Shown here: positions 24,451 through 34,268 of the stretch, piece by piece
How positions within the stretch are numbered: position 1 is the stretch's first letter
How the letters are laid out: each line of letters begins with the position of its first letter
Origin: Gerris lacustris
Taxonomy: Eukaryota; Arthropoda; Insecta; Hemiptera; Gerridae
NCBI GenBank assembly: GCA_951217055.1
Contig: OX578276.1
Location: 117,498,979-117,562,978, forward strand
DNA length: 64,000 nucleotides
Reading direction: 5' to 3'
Translations under genes and position numbers: made by a program
Notes under the pieces: model-generated
The model's database searches: none
The model's input: only the letters and a program-made list of their open reading frames with translations
What the model was told of the DNA's origin: nothing

Positions 24451-25039
24451 TATGTGTGTACAAATAAGTTAAGTTTAATCTTTATAAATTAAATTGTAAT
24501 ATAATCAAACCCTATTGAAGTAAGTCAATGAAGTTTGCAACTCTTTAATCCCAAATATTCTATGAACCTCGCTGGACATTTGTAAATCTTCTCTGGCTTA
24601 ATTGCATCCCAAGTACAAGTTGGATCGTAGTCGGATGGTTTAGTGGTGCTGGCAGGTGACAAGGTTACAACCATTACTCTTTCAAACATTCTCTCATCAA
24701 GATTTAACTAGAGCAAAACTTATCCAGGTTAACTTAATTTAATTTTATCTTCTAATCTTGATGTATTTTATCAACAGTAATTTATTCTAATTTAAGATAA
24801 AACTACTATTTTATAACATCTATGTTAACATTAGTATATTCATTTAATTTCTATTATAATATAATTACTTATTGTAATAGGTTTTTTAAATATAATATTT
24901 TCCTAAACTTAAATTAATATAATATAATCACATTGTGGATAAATTGGCATACATGTGATGTGAATAACGGTAAGTATTGATTGACCTTAGGTTACTCTAG
25001 AGCTAATAATATTATAACAGTATTCCCATCCTCTGAGAA

Positions 25040-25215
25040 AGAAAATCGTACCAGTGGATAAGGAGTTAAACAGGCATGGAAGACATAGGAAAAAAGCTAC
25101 GAAAGAAAATGGAAATGGGCTGGCCACCTTATCAGAGTCAAAGATGAAGGATGATGCAGAACAATACTGGAGGAATTTGAAGAGAAAAAAAGCAAGACCT
25201 TCTATAGACTACTCT
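25040..25215 (+). pseudogene. RTE-like LINE C-terminal fragment
   Basis: One frame reads KWKWAGHLIRVKDEG followed, after a stop, by RTILEEFEEKKARP. The WAGH block and the following basic stretch are the common C-terminal signature of RTE-like retrotransposon reverse transcriptases. Nothing upstream is recognisable, so this is a small relic. Confidence 0.55.
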
Positions 25216-25749
25216 TTTTTTACTGTATAGCCTCACTTCACTCCTACTTTCATGAGCAAGACTGATCTTTTCTTTTTATTGCTTAACACTTGACCAGCTT
25301 ACCACATCAGTACCATTTGCAATCATATAAGAGTTACGTGGGTAATGGGAATTTTTAAAAAATAAACAAATGCCTTTTCATAGTTGGTCACGGTCACGTG
25401 ACACGGCACTCGGGAAAAAGTTTACTCTCATGTTCTCATCAAATAAGATGAATTTATAAAATAACTAGTTGACCCGGTAAACGTTGTTTTGCAATATAAA
25501 TTATTTCTGGTGAATATTTTGGTAGTTAAATAAAAAATACTTATTGTAAGTGTGTGGGAATGTGGTCTATGACTGTGGACGATGACGGCATATCTAAATA
25601 ACAAAACACCAACCATTATTTTTTTTAATTCATTGTACTTTATTAACTTAAGTAATATATTTAAATTCTATCTCTTAAAAGTTATAGATACATTAAAAAA
25701 TGTTATCCATATTTGCTATCACTAATTATGACAATTAAAAAAAACAATA

Positions 25750-25983
25750 TCAATCTATAAGTGCAATGGATTGTACAATATTTTTGGTTAGTCCGTCTTT
25801 AGCCAACACAAACAAACTGGATGGTTTACCCACGCGAGAACATGCCACGTATAATTGTCCGTGTGAAAAACATGGTGTGCCCAAATTTAACCCACAAACA
25901 GACATCGATTCGCCTTGCGAATTTTTGATTGTCATTGCGAATGCCAATCTAATTGGAAATTGAACATCGATGGGTGTGTACAT
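25750..25983 (-). pseudogene. Helitron Pif1-like helicase, C-terminal end only
   Basis: 77 codons covering the last helicase motifs of Helitron RepHel proteins: FPIRLAFAMTIKNSQGES (motif V, usually TINKSQGQS) and GQLYVACSRVG (motif VI), then the family's usual end NIVQSIALID. It lies about 290 bp inside the CTAGT terminus, as in intact relatives. Everything upstream of motif V is lost, so it is non-functional. In intact elements this domain unwinds DNA during rolling-circle transposition. Confidence 0.9.
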
Positions 25984-26224
25984 CGGGAAATATGAGCAAT
26001 GAGAGCATTTTGCGAATTAACGATTGTGCAGAAATCGGTCGGCAATTTTATTCATCCAGTATTTTCATGTTTAATATCGCTATAAAAATGGGGGTTGGTG
26101 GTAAAAGGGTAAAAATTTAGGGTTAAAAGTATTATTTTATGCCGAATCAAAAAAATAAAATAAAACATGTTGTCCAAAAAATAAAAAATAAAATTTTGGA
26201 GGGGTCACACTTATCACTTATATA

Positions 26225-27122
26225 CCCCCTACACACTGGCCGACACGACTGTTGGCCCCGACCGTTCTTGTCGGGGCCTTGCCTACACACACCCCGACCA
26301 AACGAGCCGACTACTAGTCCTGTTCAGAAACAATGCTCGCGGTGCGTGGTTCTAAAAGTCACATCAAACTGATTAAATGGAAATGAAGCTGACGTGAATG
26401 TGCAAGTCGAACTGTCGAACCCACAATTATACTAGTCCATAAAAACCAAGTTTTTATTATAAATTCTTTATATGTATTTTTGCATTTTGGTTGTGAGTGT
26501 AAATATTGGTATTAATTCATTTTAATTTTAAATAATTAATTAAAAATTAAGTAATTAGTAAAATTTAATTAATTAATTAATTTGCTAGAATATTTTTGTA
26601 TTGGTAGAGACACGATATGCCAAGTTTCAGCTCGATTGGATGACTTGAAGAGGGTTAACACGCCCTCCAAAGATTTTATATACCTACCAATTAATTAATT
26701 AATCAAATTTTTTTTTTTTTTTTATTCATTTTTAAAAAGACAATTAATGAAATTTCAAAATTAATTAATTAATTAATTAAACTTATTTATTTATTTAATT
26801 AATTAAATTTAATTAATTAATTTGTTAAAATGTTTTTGTATTGATAGAGAGTCTATGTGTCAAGTTTCAGCTCGATTGTATGACTGGAAGAGGGTTAACT
26901 AGCCTTCCAAAGTTTTTGACGACAGGCAGGCAGGCACAAAAAGTGAAGTTAATATAAAGGATTTTAAAACAAAGTGGTGGTTGAATGGTCCAGCCGACCC
27001 GACCGGCCGACCGTCGGCCCCGAAGAATTCAGGCCCCGACAGCGCTACACACCGGCCAACTGTCGGGCCCGACGGTTGTAGCCCTGACCGTCGGGCCCGA
27101 CAGTTGGCCGGTGTGTAGGGGG
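26225..27122. mobile_element. GC-ended TIR element nested in the Helitron
   Basis: Starts CCCCCTACACACTGGCCGAC and ends with the complement of CCCCCTACACACCGGCCAAC, with TA on each outer flank (26223-26224 and 27123-27124). The ends are rich in G+C while the centre is very AT-rich. The right end carries a perfect 32-bp inverted repeat (27045-27076 and 27087-27118) around a 10-base loop. No coding capacity. Superfamily unknown. Confidence 0.75.
26535..26945 (+). repeat. Duplicated AATTAATT-bounded block inside the nested element
   Basis: Two diverged copies (about 26570-26690 and 26815-26925) share TTTTTGTATTG, AAGTTTCAGCTCGATTG and AGAGGGTTAAC blocks. Each is set in AATTAATT tracts. This is a local duplication of non-coding sequence. 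Confidence 0.65.
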
Positions 27123-27251
27123 TATTAGGGGTATAAAAAATAGTTTACGGCCTATTCTACCGAATCTACACAAAAAATGTCATAAAAATCGGTCAAGCCG
27201 TTTCGGAGGAGTTTGGTTACAAACACTGTGACACGAGAATTTTTTTTTAGA

Positions 27252-27999
27252 TATATACTCGATTTAAAGAGCATTAGTGTAAGATTGGAGCCCAACAAAC
27301 AGAAATAAAATCGGTTAGTAATTGCGGATGCTATGAAAGATCAAATCTAATAATTAAAAAATATTAATTGAACCTGGCTCCAGCTAAAGTACAACCCATG
27401 GAGGTAAGAAAAAAGTCATAGAATCTTACTTGTAGACCTTTAAAAATCAGTAACTGTTTGTGCAATCAGTTTTTCGATACGGCTTACTGATAGTTCATAA
27501 TAACATCTTTCACGTTGCGCCCGCCATTTTTAATTTTTTGGGGTGGGTTGAAAAAAATTAAACTCTTTGTATTTGACTGTCAGTTACACAAAGAATACCA
27601 AATTTTAAATTTCAAGCTATTCTGGATGTCGCTTATAATTTTGACGATGAATGAGTGAGTGAGTCAATATCAAAAATGCAAACTTTGAATCTCTCCCCTT
27701 TTTTAAAGGGTAAGTTAGGGCTAAATTAAGGCTATTATGGGCTACATTTTTTACAATGGCCTAAGCTACTTTGGCCTAATCTATGTTTCAAATTGCATAA
27801 GCCCATCGTAAGAGAAATCAGAGATATGAGGGTGATAAAAACTGGGTGAATTGGTTCAAGTATAAAGATACACACTGCATACTAACTGGAACTTCGCCGA
27901 CACTGCGTACTGTTCGATCAGATTTGACTGTTTCCCCCATATTTAAAATTCTGTCAAAATTATTTGGATTTTTTACATGAATTAAAGTATCAATTTAGC
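27252..27999. other. Intergenic DNA, possibly SINE-like
   Basis: No gene. The stretch around 27600-27670 (ATGAATGAGTGAGTGAGTCA) looks like dispersed-repeat sequence, but I see no second copy in the window. Confidence 0.3.
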
Positions 28000-28330
28000 A
28001 AAAGTTTAAGAGCCCAGACGGTTGAAATCAATATAGGGCTATCCGTGGGCTATTTTGCACAAACCATCCAAATTTATTGGAAGAGAAACAAATGAGCACA
28101 CAATGGGCAAATTATGAGCTACCACAAATTTCATTTAAATCGTTCGGGTAGTTTTTAAGATATTATGTTGGCTAGCAAAAATTGAGCGACAGACAGACCA
28201 ACAGACCGACGGACAGCCAAACAGATTTCTGTCTTGGAGTTTTTGTAAATCGGAAACATAAAATATTTTTGTTCTTCAGAACGATCTCATAGCTTCCGTT
28301 ACCTTCGGTAAGCTTGGAAGCAAAATATAC
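28000..28330 (+). repeat. Dispersed repeat family C, copy 2
   Basis: Colinear with 3340-3700: GACGGTTGAAATCAATAT start, TTTTTAAGATAT block, the GACAGACAGACCAACAGACC tract, and a TTCTTCAGAACG end. Non-coding. Confidence 0.65.
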
Positions 28331-28614
28331 AATATAATAGTATCTAAAACAAATAAATAAATAAAAGATACACTAATCAGATAGTTGGTGTTGTGACACG
28401 TGACACGGTATCGGACACATCGTATTGTTGTTGAGGATTCGTTATACCTAGTTTTACTTGCTCGTAAACTCTCATCTATTTTTCTAAGATAAAAACGCTT
28501 TATCCAGTTTATCATTTTATAATAAACTATAAAATAGATATTTAACATATTATAAATAACCATAAAATATACTTATTAAACTTTAAAAAGAAAGAAAGGA
28601 ATAAAAAAAAAAAA

Positions 28615-29001
28615 ATGTCAGTATGTAAAAAGTGTAATGAGACATGAAAATCGGATGTAGTTTTAATTTGTACAGAGTGTAAGGCGAATTATAATTTCTC
28701 TTGTCAAGGTATGCAGGATGACAAATTCAAATTAATGAGGCAAGATACAAGGGAAAAGAGGAAGTGCTTCTTATGCAAAGATCTTGCTCCAGCAATGCCT
28801 AAACTTAACATACCTGTTAATACCTCAGAAGATTTTAAATCGCTTCTAGAGGATAATAAGAAAAGTACTGAAGCGTGTAGCCAAAGGATCGCACATCAGT
28901 TACCGTCACTAATTAAACTTATAAATGAAAAATATGAAGAAGTTCTGGAAACAACGAGGCAGCTTATTAACAAACTTATTAAACTGCAAAAAATCATATA
29001 A
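28615..29001 (+). pseudogene. LINE ORF1 with PHD-type zinc finger (one internal stop)
   Basis: The frame begins with ATG at 28615 and reads SVCKKCNET, then a TGA, then KSDVVLICTECKANYNFSCQ, KRKCFLCK and a Lys/Glu-rich coiled-coil-like tail to 29001. The Cys pairs and spacing (CxxC, CxxC, C, CxxC) fit the PHD-like finger found in ORF1 proteins of some arthropod non-LTR retrotransposons. It is about 128 codons, shorter than usual, and no RT follows. One nonsense change is the only obvious lesion. A host PHD protein fragment is a less likely alternative. Confidence 0.6.
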
Positions 29002-29537
29002 TACATTTTAATTTTGAATTTTAGTGTCTCAGTACGGAATACAAAATTGTATAAGACACTGCATCTAATTTTTGCCTCCTTGTCCTGCGTATTTGCCAAG
29101 TCAGAAAACTTTTTAAATTAAAACATGTAGATTAATATGGAAAAGAAAATGTATGTGTTAGTGAGGGACAAAGAATAGAAAGGGGGAGTCACGCATCATT
29201 TACTTGTACTGGATAAATCAGACCTGGTAGAACTTATTTGGACACGGGAAACTTGGCTACACTAATGATCTCACAACTTTTTACGCGATACATGGCTCAC
29301 TCTTTTGGGGGGATACAATGTACAATTTCCATTGGATATGTAACCAGGAGGTTGAAGAAAAATAAGGATTATAGCAGAGACGGAACTAGACCTGCTGAGG
29401 CCCGTGTGCAAGATTTTTTTTGAGGCCCCCCCCCCCAAGATGACCAAATATGTGTCGCCTGATACACATAAGATTTGTAATAAATTGCAACAAAAAACAT
29501 TATTTTATGATAAAAAAACAAAATAAATTAAATTCGT

Positions 29538-29882
29538 ATATAAATGGACTACATTTTAGAATATTTTAATCAAAATCGTCTGAACCGTTTTCGAGAAATA
29601 CTTTTTTCACTTTTTTGTCTTAGTTTATAAGGAGTAGATTATAAATTTGAAGATAAAATTAATTTCTCCTCGGGATATGATTTTACTTAACATGCGTATG
29701 CTGAATTTCGTCAAAATCGGCCCAGTAGTTAGGCTCCATAGGTGTCTGCACAGACAGACAACAGACACTTTTTAAAAACTACTTTTTTGGACTCAAGGGA
29801 CCTCAAAACGTGAAAATACATCAAAATCGAATTTTCGCGCCATTAGAATACGTTCTCTTTATATGGAAAATAAAAAGAGCAA
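29538..29882 (+). repeat. Repeat family B, partial copy
   Basis: Colinear with 30495-30860: a GGACTACATTTTAGAAT start, a CAAAATCG-containing centre, GTCTGCACAGACAGACAAC and a TTTTTTGGACTCAAGGGACC end. It lacks the first ~250 bp of the full copies. Confidence 0.75.
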
Positions 29883-29924
29883 ACAAGTTACGAAAATGAG
29901 CAAAAAAGTTGCCTGTAATGGTAC

Positions 29925-30249
29925 TTTTTTACTTTAGCATCCCCTTATATCCCTTTGTGTTAAGTTATTTCACCAAAGGAATATTATACAGAGTATCATA
30001 TATTCCTTAGTCTAAATTACTATTAAGACGAAGGGATAATTATTCCAATGTATCTTGGGACAAAGGAACACACTTGTGTTTATAATTGTGATCATATCCC
30101 TTAGTCTAATCAACTATTAAGATAAAGGAATATTAAATATAGAACTTCCCCAGGAGTCTCAATGTCTTGGGGAAACAAACACACAAACCTTTTTGACTTT
30201 TGTAGGACCAGACTATTGTTTAGAACCAAGGGGGTGCTAAAGTAAAAAA
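29925..30249. mobile_element. Short TIR element (MITE)
   Basis: Starts TTTTTTACTTTAGCATCCCC and ends with the complement of TTTTTTACTTTAGCACCCCC. About 325 bp, non-coding, with several CCTTAGTCTAA-type internal repeats. It abuts the next family B copy exactly. Confidence 0.75.
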
Positions 30250-30860
30250 TCGCGGTCCGAGACAACTCAGACAAACTTTCTCATATATGAGTTCATAATT
30301 ACTTAGCCCAGTGTTTCCACTTATTAGTTTTCAAATGTACATTTAAATACTATTGAACATTTCATCAAAATTTATTATAAAAATAACTTCTCCTCGGCGG
30401 GGAATCGAACCCGGGCTCTCTCCATCCGCGTTATAAGCTAATCTCTCAGGAACTAGATTTTTCCCGGGAAAACGGCTTATATCGTTGGATTCGTATTCAA
30501 ATGGACTACATTTTAGAATTTTTTAATCAAAATCGTCGGAACCGTTTTAGAAAATAATTTTTTTCACGTTTTTTCAGAATTTTTGGGGGGTAGCGCCCCC
30601 AAAATTAGAGCTAAAATTCATTTCTCGATTTCGCCTCGGGGTATGATTTTTCTGAACATGTATGCCAAATTTCGTCAAAATCGGCTCAGTAGTTTAGGCT
30701 TCAGGCGTCTGCACAGACGACAGACGACAGACGACAGACAGACGACAGACAGACAGACATTTTTAAAAACCACTTTTTTGGACTCAGGGGACCTCAAAAC
30801 GTGTAAATCCATCAAAATCTCAAAATTACAATACTTTCTCTTTATATGAGAAAGTAAAAA
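30250..30860 (+). repeat. Repeat family B, full copy
   Basis: About 610 bp, colinear with the inverted copy at 47781-48427. It starts TCGCGGTCCGAGACAACTC and ends TTTATATGAGAAAGTAAAAA. At 30399-30412 (GGGAATCGAACCCG, complement of the tRNA B-box GGTTCGATTCC) it carries a tRNA-like element. A GACAGACGACAGACGACAG tandem lies at about 30715-30760. SINE-like, non-coding. Confidence 0.8.
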
Positions 30861-31500
30861 GGAGCCCTTGTAATTAATTCAAAAGAATGGATTTCGAGTT
30901 TATGGCTCAAAATAAAAACTCTTTATTTTAATTTTTTTTTTTTATTAGATCCATAATTTTAGCTGTTAGACTTGAGTTGAATACTCATATTTTGAAACTT
31001 TAATTCTTGGAGAAAAAATGCCAAGAGTAAAAAGTTCTTATGTTAAGCCATAGACTCTAACTTTAGCCTTAAAAATATGTTGTCTTCTATTAACTTTTTC
31101 ATATTTTAAGTACTGCTGCAGAGCATTTTAGCGCTCAAAGTGCTTAGCATTTTTTCTGTAAGCGCATTTTAAGTTAACATAGAACCCAGCAAACCGCGTC
31201 TTTCTTCCTGCAGTAGATTCCGGAGATATTGAGTGGATCGTGTTAGGTGGCCCCTGAGTAGGCATATTTTACAAGTTAAACATTTTTTAATTAATTTTAA
31301 AACTTACTAAAGATAGTTACATTTTGATGAAACATATACAGGATAATACAAAACATTAACAGTCTTAAATACCAAAATGTCTAAAAATCACGTCATGTTG
31401 TTAGTCAATATTAATAATATTATCTTAATAAGCATTTAACATCGATTGTCTCAAAAAATTATAATAATAATAATTATTATTATTATGTGGAAAATAATAT

Positions 31501-31700
31501 NNNNNNNNNNNNNNNNNNNNNNNNNNNNNNNNNNNNNNNNNNNNNNNNNNNNNNNNNNNNNNNNNNNNNNNNNNNNNNNNNNNNNNNNNNNNNNNNNNNN
31601 NNNNNNNNNNNNNNNNNNNNNNNNNNNNNNNNNNNNNNNNNNNNNNNNNNNNNNNNNNNNNNNNNNNNNNNNNNNNNNNNNNNNNNNNNNNNNNNNNNNN
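31501..31700. other. Assembly gap (200 N)
   Basis: Exactly 200 undetermined bases flanked by AAT/ATT trinucleotide repeats. The round length suggests a placeholder rather than a measured gap. Confidence 1.
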
Positions 31701-31916
31701 AGATACCTACGACGCAAAAATAATATCAATAATAACAATGGTAATAATCAAAATATAAATTAACTTAACCTTTTTAATAAAAATATTTTTTATTCATTTA
31801 TTCATATTTTATTAATTTTTTTTAAAACTGGCCGAGCGGAAGTGAGGCCCCCCTTACCCCGAGGCCCGTGTGCGGCTGACCCCATGCACACGGCTAGTTC
31901 CGGCACTGGATTATAG

Positions 31917-32060
31917 GGTGGTACAAGGTTCTAAGGAAGAGTTTATCTAGTAAGAGACATGGCAAAAGTTTATTGTGGTTATGTACCGAAGTTTCAAGAA
32001 AAATAAAGATATCAGGGTGGTACAAGGTTCGTAGGGATAGTTTATAGAGGGGAGATTCAA
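31917..32060 (+). repeat. ~100-bp tandem repeat split by the hAT element
   Basis: The block AAAAATAAGGATTATAG at 29358-29374 continues, across the hAT insertion, into GGTGGTACAAGGTTCTAAGG at 31917. A second copy of the joined sequence lies at about 31999-32035 (AAAAATAAAGATATCAGGGT, then GGTACAAGGTTCGTAGGG). The spacing is about 99 bp once the hAT is removed. Confidence 0.6.
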
Positions 32061-32180
32061 GGGACAATTTTTTTAAAAAAGAGCAGACTTGGCCAAAAAG
32101 TTGATATCACTACTTTGATAGACTGACCATTTTGGAAGAGGGTCTGAAACTTGGCCCTTTTTTCGCTGTTAGGTCTTTGT

Positions 32181-32181
<1 letters not shown>

Positions 32182-32265
<84 letters not shown>

Positions 32266-32271
32266 TATATT
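32182..32271. repeat. (AT)n microsatellite
   Basis: About 80 bp of alternating AT with a short ATTCATATATTAT end. Confidence 0.96.
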
Positions 32272-32404
32272 ATATGTAATATAAAAGAACAATGTTCAGC
32301 AATGCAGGAGTAGAGAAAAGAGAAAAATTGGAATTAGTGAAGGTGACGTCATGTCCGGGAAAGCCTTCATAAATGTTTAATGAAAAGCCTGTAATCAATC
32401 AGAA

Positions 32405-32690
32405 TAGGATGGATTAGGTATAAAAGTAAATGGCAAAATGCATACTAAAGTTTGCAGATGACCTGGTTTTAATTGTCAAGGCTGTCGAGGAAGCAAGATT
32501 TGTGATTAAAGATATCGTATAGAAAAATTGTGAGATTAAATATAGATGAGAAAAAAAGCATAAAGGACGGAGAAGAATATATATATTTGAGGAAGTAGTA
32601 GACTTCATATACCTATAAGTGAATATTAGCAACAAGAACAAGAAACAAGATGAACACAAAGAGGTGTATAGGACCGGTTTATTAAAGCAA
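32405..32690 (+). pseudogene. RTE-like reverse transcriptase fragment
   Basis: One frame reads GLGIKVNGKMHT, then (shifted) KFADDLVLIVKAVEEARFVI at 32448-32507, then EEVVDFIYL near 32590. FADD is the catalytic RT motif, and the following VDFIYL corresponds to the VEKFKYLG block of RTE-like elements. Three stops and a shift show that it is dead. The downstream ISNKN stretch continues the match weakly. Confidence 0.7.
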
Positions 32691-32726
32691 CAAAGAAAAA
32701 TCTGTGTCCTACCAGTTATCAAAAGA

Positions 32727-32744
32727 CCCCCCCCCCCCCCCCCC
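32727..32744. repeat. C18 homopolymer
   Basis: An 18-C run, the longest of at least six G/C runs of 11 bp or more in this otherwise AT-rich window. Confidence 0.95.
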
Positions 32745-33026
32745 TCCCTCTTAACTTTTGATTGGTTTGAGATATATACATATGAAACTTGGGGGATCCG
32801 TACCAGGTAAAGGGAAGTTGGTTCACGTGCAATCGCGAGCTAGAGGCAACCACTCATTTTGTCCCCAAGCCAGCCAACTTCCAAATTTTAAATTGAAGAG
32901 TATATATTTTTGATAGCAGACTTGGATTCTACGGTGAAAAATAAGAATATTTTTATTCAAACTTTATTTCTATCTCCAATACTTTACCAAATCTATGGAG
33001 CAAAAGTATAAAAATGGTAGTTTAAA

Positions 33027-33150
33027 TTAAATTATAATTATTATTAACAACGGGAGATGGACAGAGAAACATAGACTCCAGCGTCGGGACTCGAACCACG
33101 GGCCTCTATATTTCCAGTATAGCGCTCTTACCAACTGAGCTACACTGGAG
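33027..33150 (-). repeat. tRNA-like SINE-type repeat, copy 1
   Basis: Minus-strand 33150-33076 reads as a tRNA: TAGCTCAGTTGGTAAGAGC (A box and D arm), a 5-bp anticodon stem with loop CTGGAAA, and GGTTCGAGTCC (B box), with a 7-bp acceptor-like pairing TCCAGTG/CGCTGGA. The T stem pairs poorly and the loop would give anticodon GGA without the long serine variable arm, so a working tRNA gene is unlikely. The flank ATTATAATTATTATTAACAA plus GGGAGATGGACAGAGAAA is shared with the second copy and with 42644-42887. Confidence 0.7.
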
Positions 33151-33159
33151 AATAATTTC

Positions 33160-33763
33160 CACTGTCCATAACGTTACCTAGTCCCGAATTATGCTTTCAA
33201 TTTTCCACAAGTCTAGGAGTCGACATTTGCGACAATAGAACTAGACCAAGAATTATCGCTTATAATTATAAAGTACCCAATTAGTATTAATTAGTATTAA
33301 ATTAAATTAAAATTAAATTTAAAATTAATACTGAATTGCTTCAGTACCTAACTGATAAAGAAATATTTTGAAGAAGAATTTAGTTGGTTTGTCAACTTAT
33401 AGACATCTATAATTACCTAATTTTTGAGCCAGCATATTTTATTTCTGTTTTAATTATAATGTTTTTTGTTCTTTATTTATTTATTTTTACTTTACTTTTG
33501 CTTTATTTGTTTTTATTATTATTATTTTATTATTTTTTTATTTACTATTATTTTCAACATTCCTTTTTCTCAAATAATTATTAACATTTTAATAGTGTTG
33601 GTTCACACGGCCACCCCTGTACACAAGCTTGTGCTCATATGGTGGGTGCACCTAGAAATAGTATTTACTTTGCAACATTTTTATATTTGTTATTTGTTAT
33701 TATGTAGTAAGATATTATTTGTAATTTTTCTGGTGGTGAATAGAAGAAAAAAAAAAAAAAAAA
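33160..33763. other. Spacer between tRNA-like repeats
   Basis: AT-rich, with low-complexity T-rich sequence at 33440-33560. The first ~45 bases (around ACCTAGTCCCGAATTATGC) recur inverted just right of the second tRNA-like copy (33900-33950). No gene. Confidence 0.4.
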
Positions 33764-33887
33764 TCAAATTATAATTATTATTAACAACGGGAGATAGAAA
33801 GAGAAAAATAGACTCCAGCGCTGGGACTCGAACCATGGGCCTCTATATTTCCAGTATAGCGCTCTTACCAACTGAGCTACACTGAAG
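33764..33887 (-). repeat. tRNA-like SINE-type repeat, copy 2
   Basis: Same organisation as the copy at 33027-33150, with few substitutions (for example CGCTGGGACTCGAACCATGG). B box, A box and the CTGGAAA anticodon-loop segment are kept. It follows an A-run at 33746-33763. Confidence 0.7.
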
Positions 33888-34268
33888 GAAGCTGATGAAA
33901 GCTTAATTCGGGACTAGGTATCGTTATTGACAGAGGAAATTATTCTTCGTTCAAAAGATAAGAAGGGGCGGGAAACTTTTGGACCACCCCATGTATACAT
34001 GTATCAGTAAATGAAAAGTGTGTTATGTATATATAAATAGACAATACCTTTAATATTTACCTTTTACAGAAATAATATTTCGTGTTTCCCAACCAACAAG
34101 CAGGTCAAGTACATTAAATCGTCATTATTAGGATGAACAATGAACACGTCTTTTTTCTTCTTTTCATTTATGAAACCTTTTTTTAAAATTATAGTAACTG
34201 ATTAAAATTCGAAAAACACGAACAATAAATAACGAAAAAATACGTGTGGTGTCGCGGGACACCCGGTA

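Larger units (their letters stand above)
25464..27251 (-). mobile_element. Helitron, internally deleted, with nested insertion
   Basis: Read on the minus strand, the element starts TCTAAAAAAAAATTCTCGTG at 27251 and ends with CTAGT at 25464. It sits between A and T (complements of 27252 and 25463), exactly the TC...CTRRT in A/T arrangement of Helitrons. The subterminal text CTCCTCCGAAACGGCTTGAC after the 5' end and CGTTTACCGGGTCAACTAGT at the 3' end are typical of insect Helitron families. A helicase C-terminal coding piece lies near the 3' end. About 900 bp of the 1,788 bp is a separate TIR element. Rep and most of the helicase are gone. Confidence 0.85.
29375..31908. mobile_element. hAT-type element with perfect 8-bp target duplication
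   Basis: The ends are CAGAGACGGAACTAG on the left and CTAGTTCCGGCACTG on the right, inverted and of the CAGNG hAT type. They are flanked by exact GATTATAG copies (29367-29374 and 31909-31916). An 8-bp duplication is the hAT rule. GGCCCGTGTGCA lies inside both ends. The interior contains two copies of repeat family B, a short TIR element and a 200-base gap. No transposase is visible, though the gap could hide part of it. Confidence 0.88.

Noticed and set aside
31446..31763. Open frames across the N gap
   Set aside because: They consist almost entirely of undetermined residues.
33076..33150. tRNA-Ser(GGA) gene on the minus strand
   Set aside because: A box, B box and anticodon stem are present, but the T stem pairs poorly, no long variable arm exists, and a second copy in the same repeat context shows that it is a dispersed tRNA-like element.
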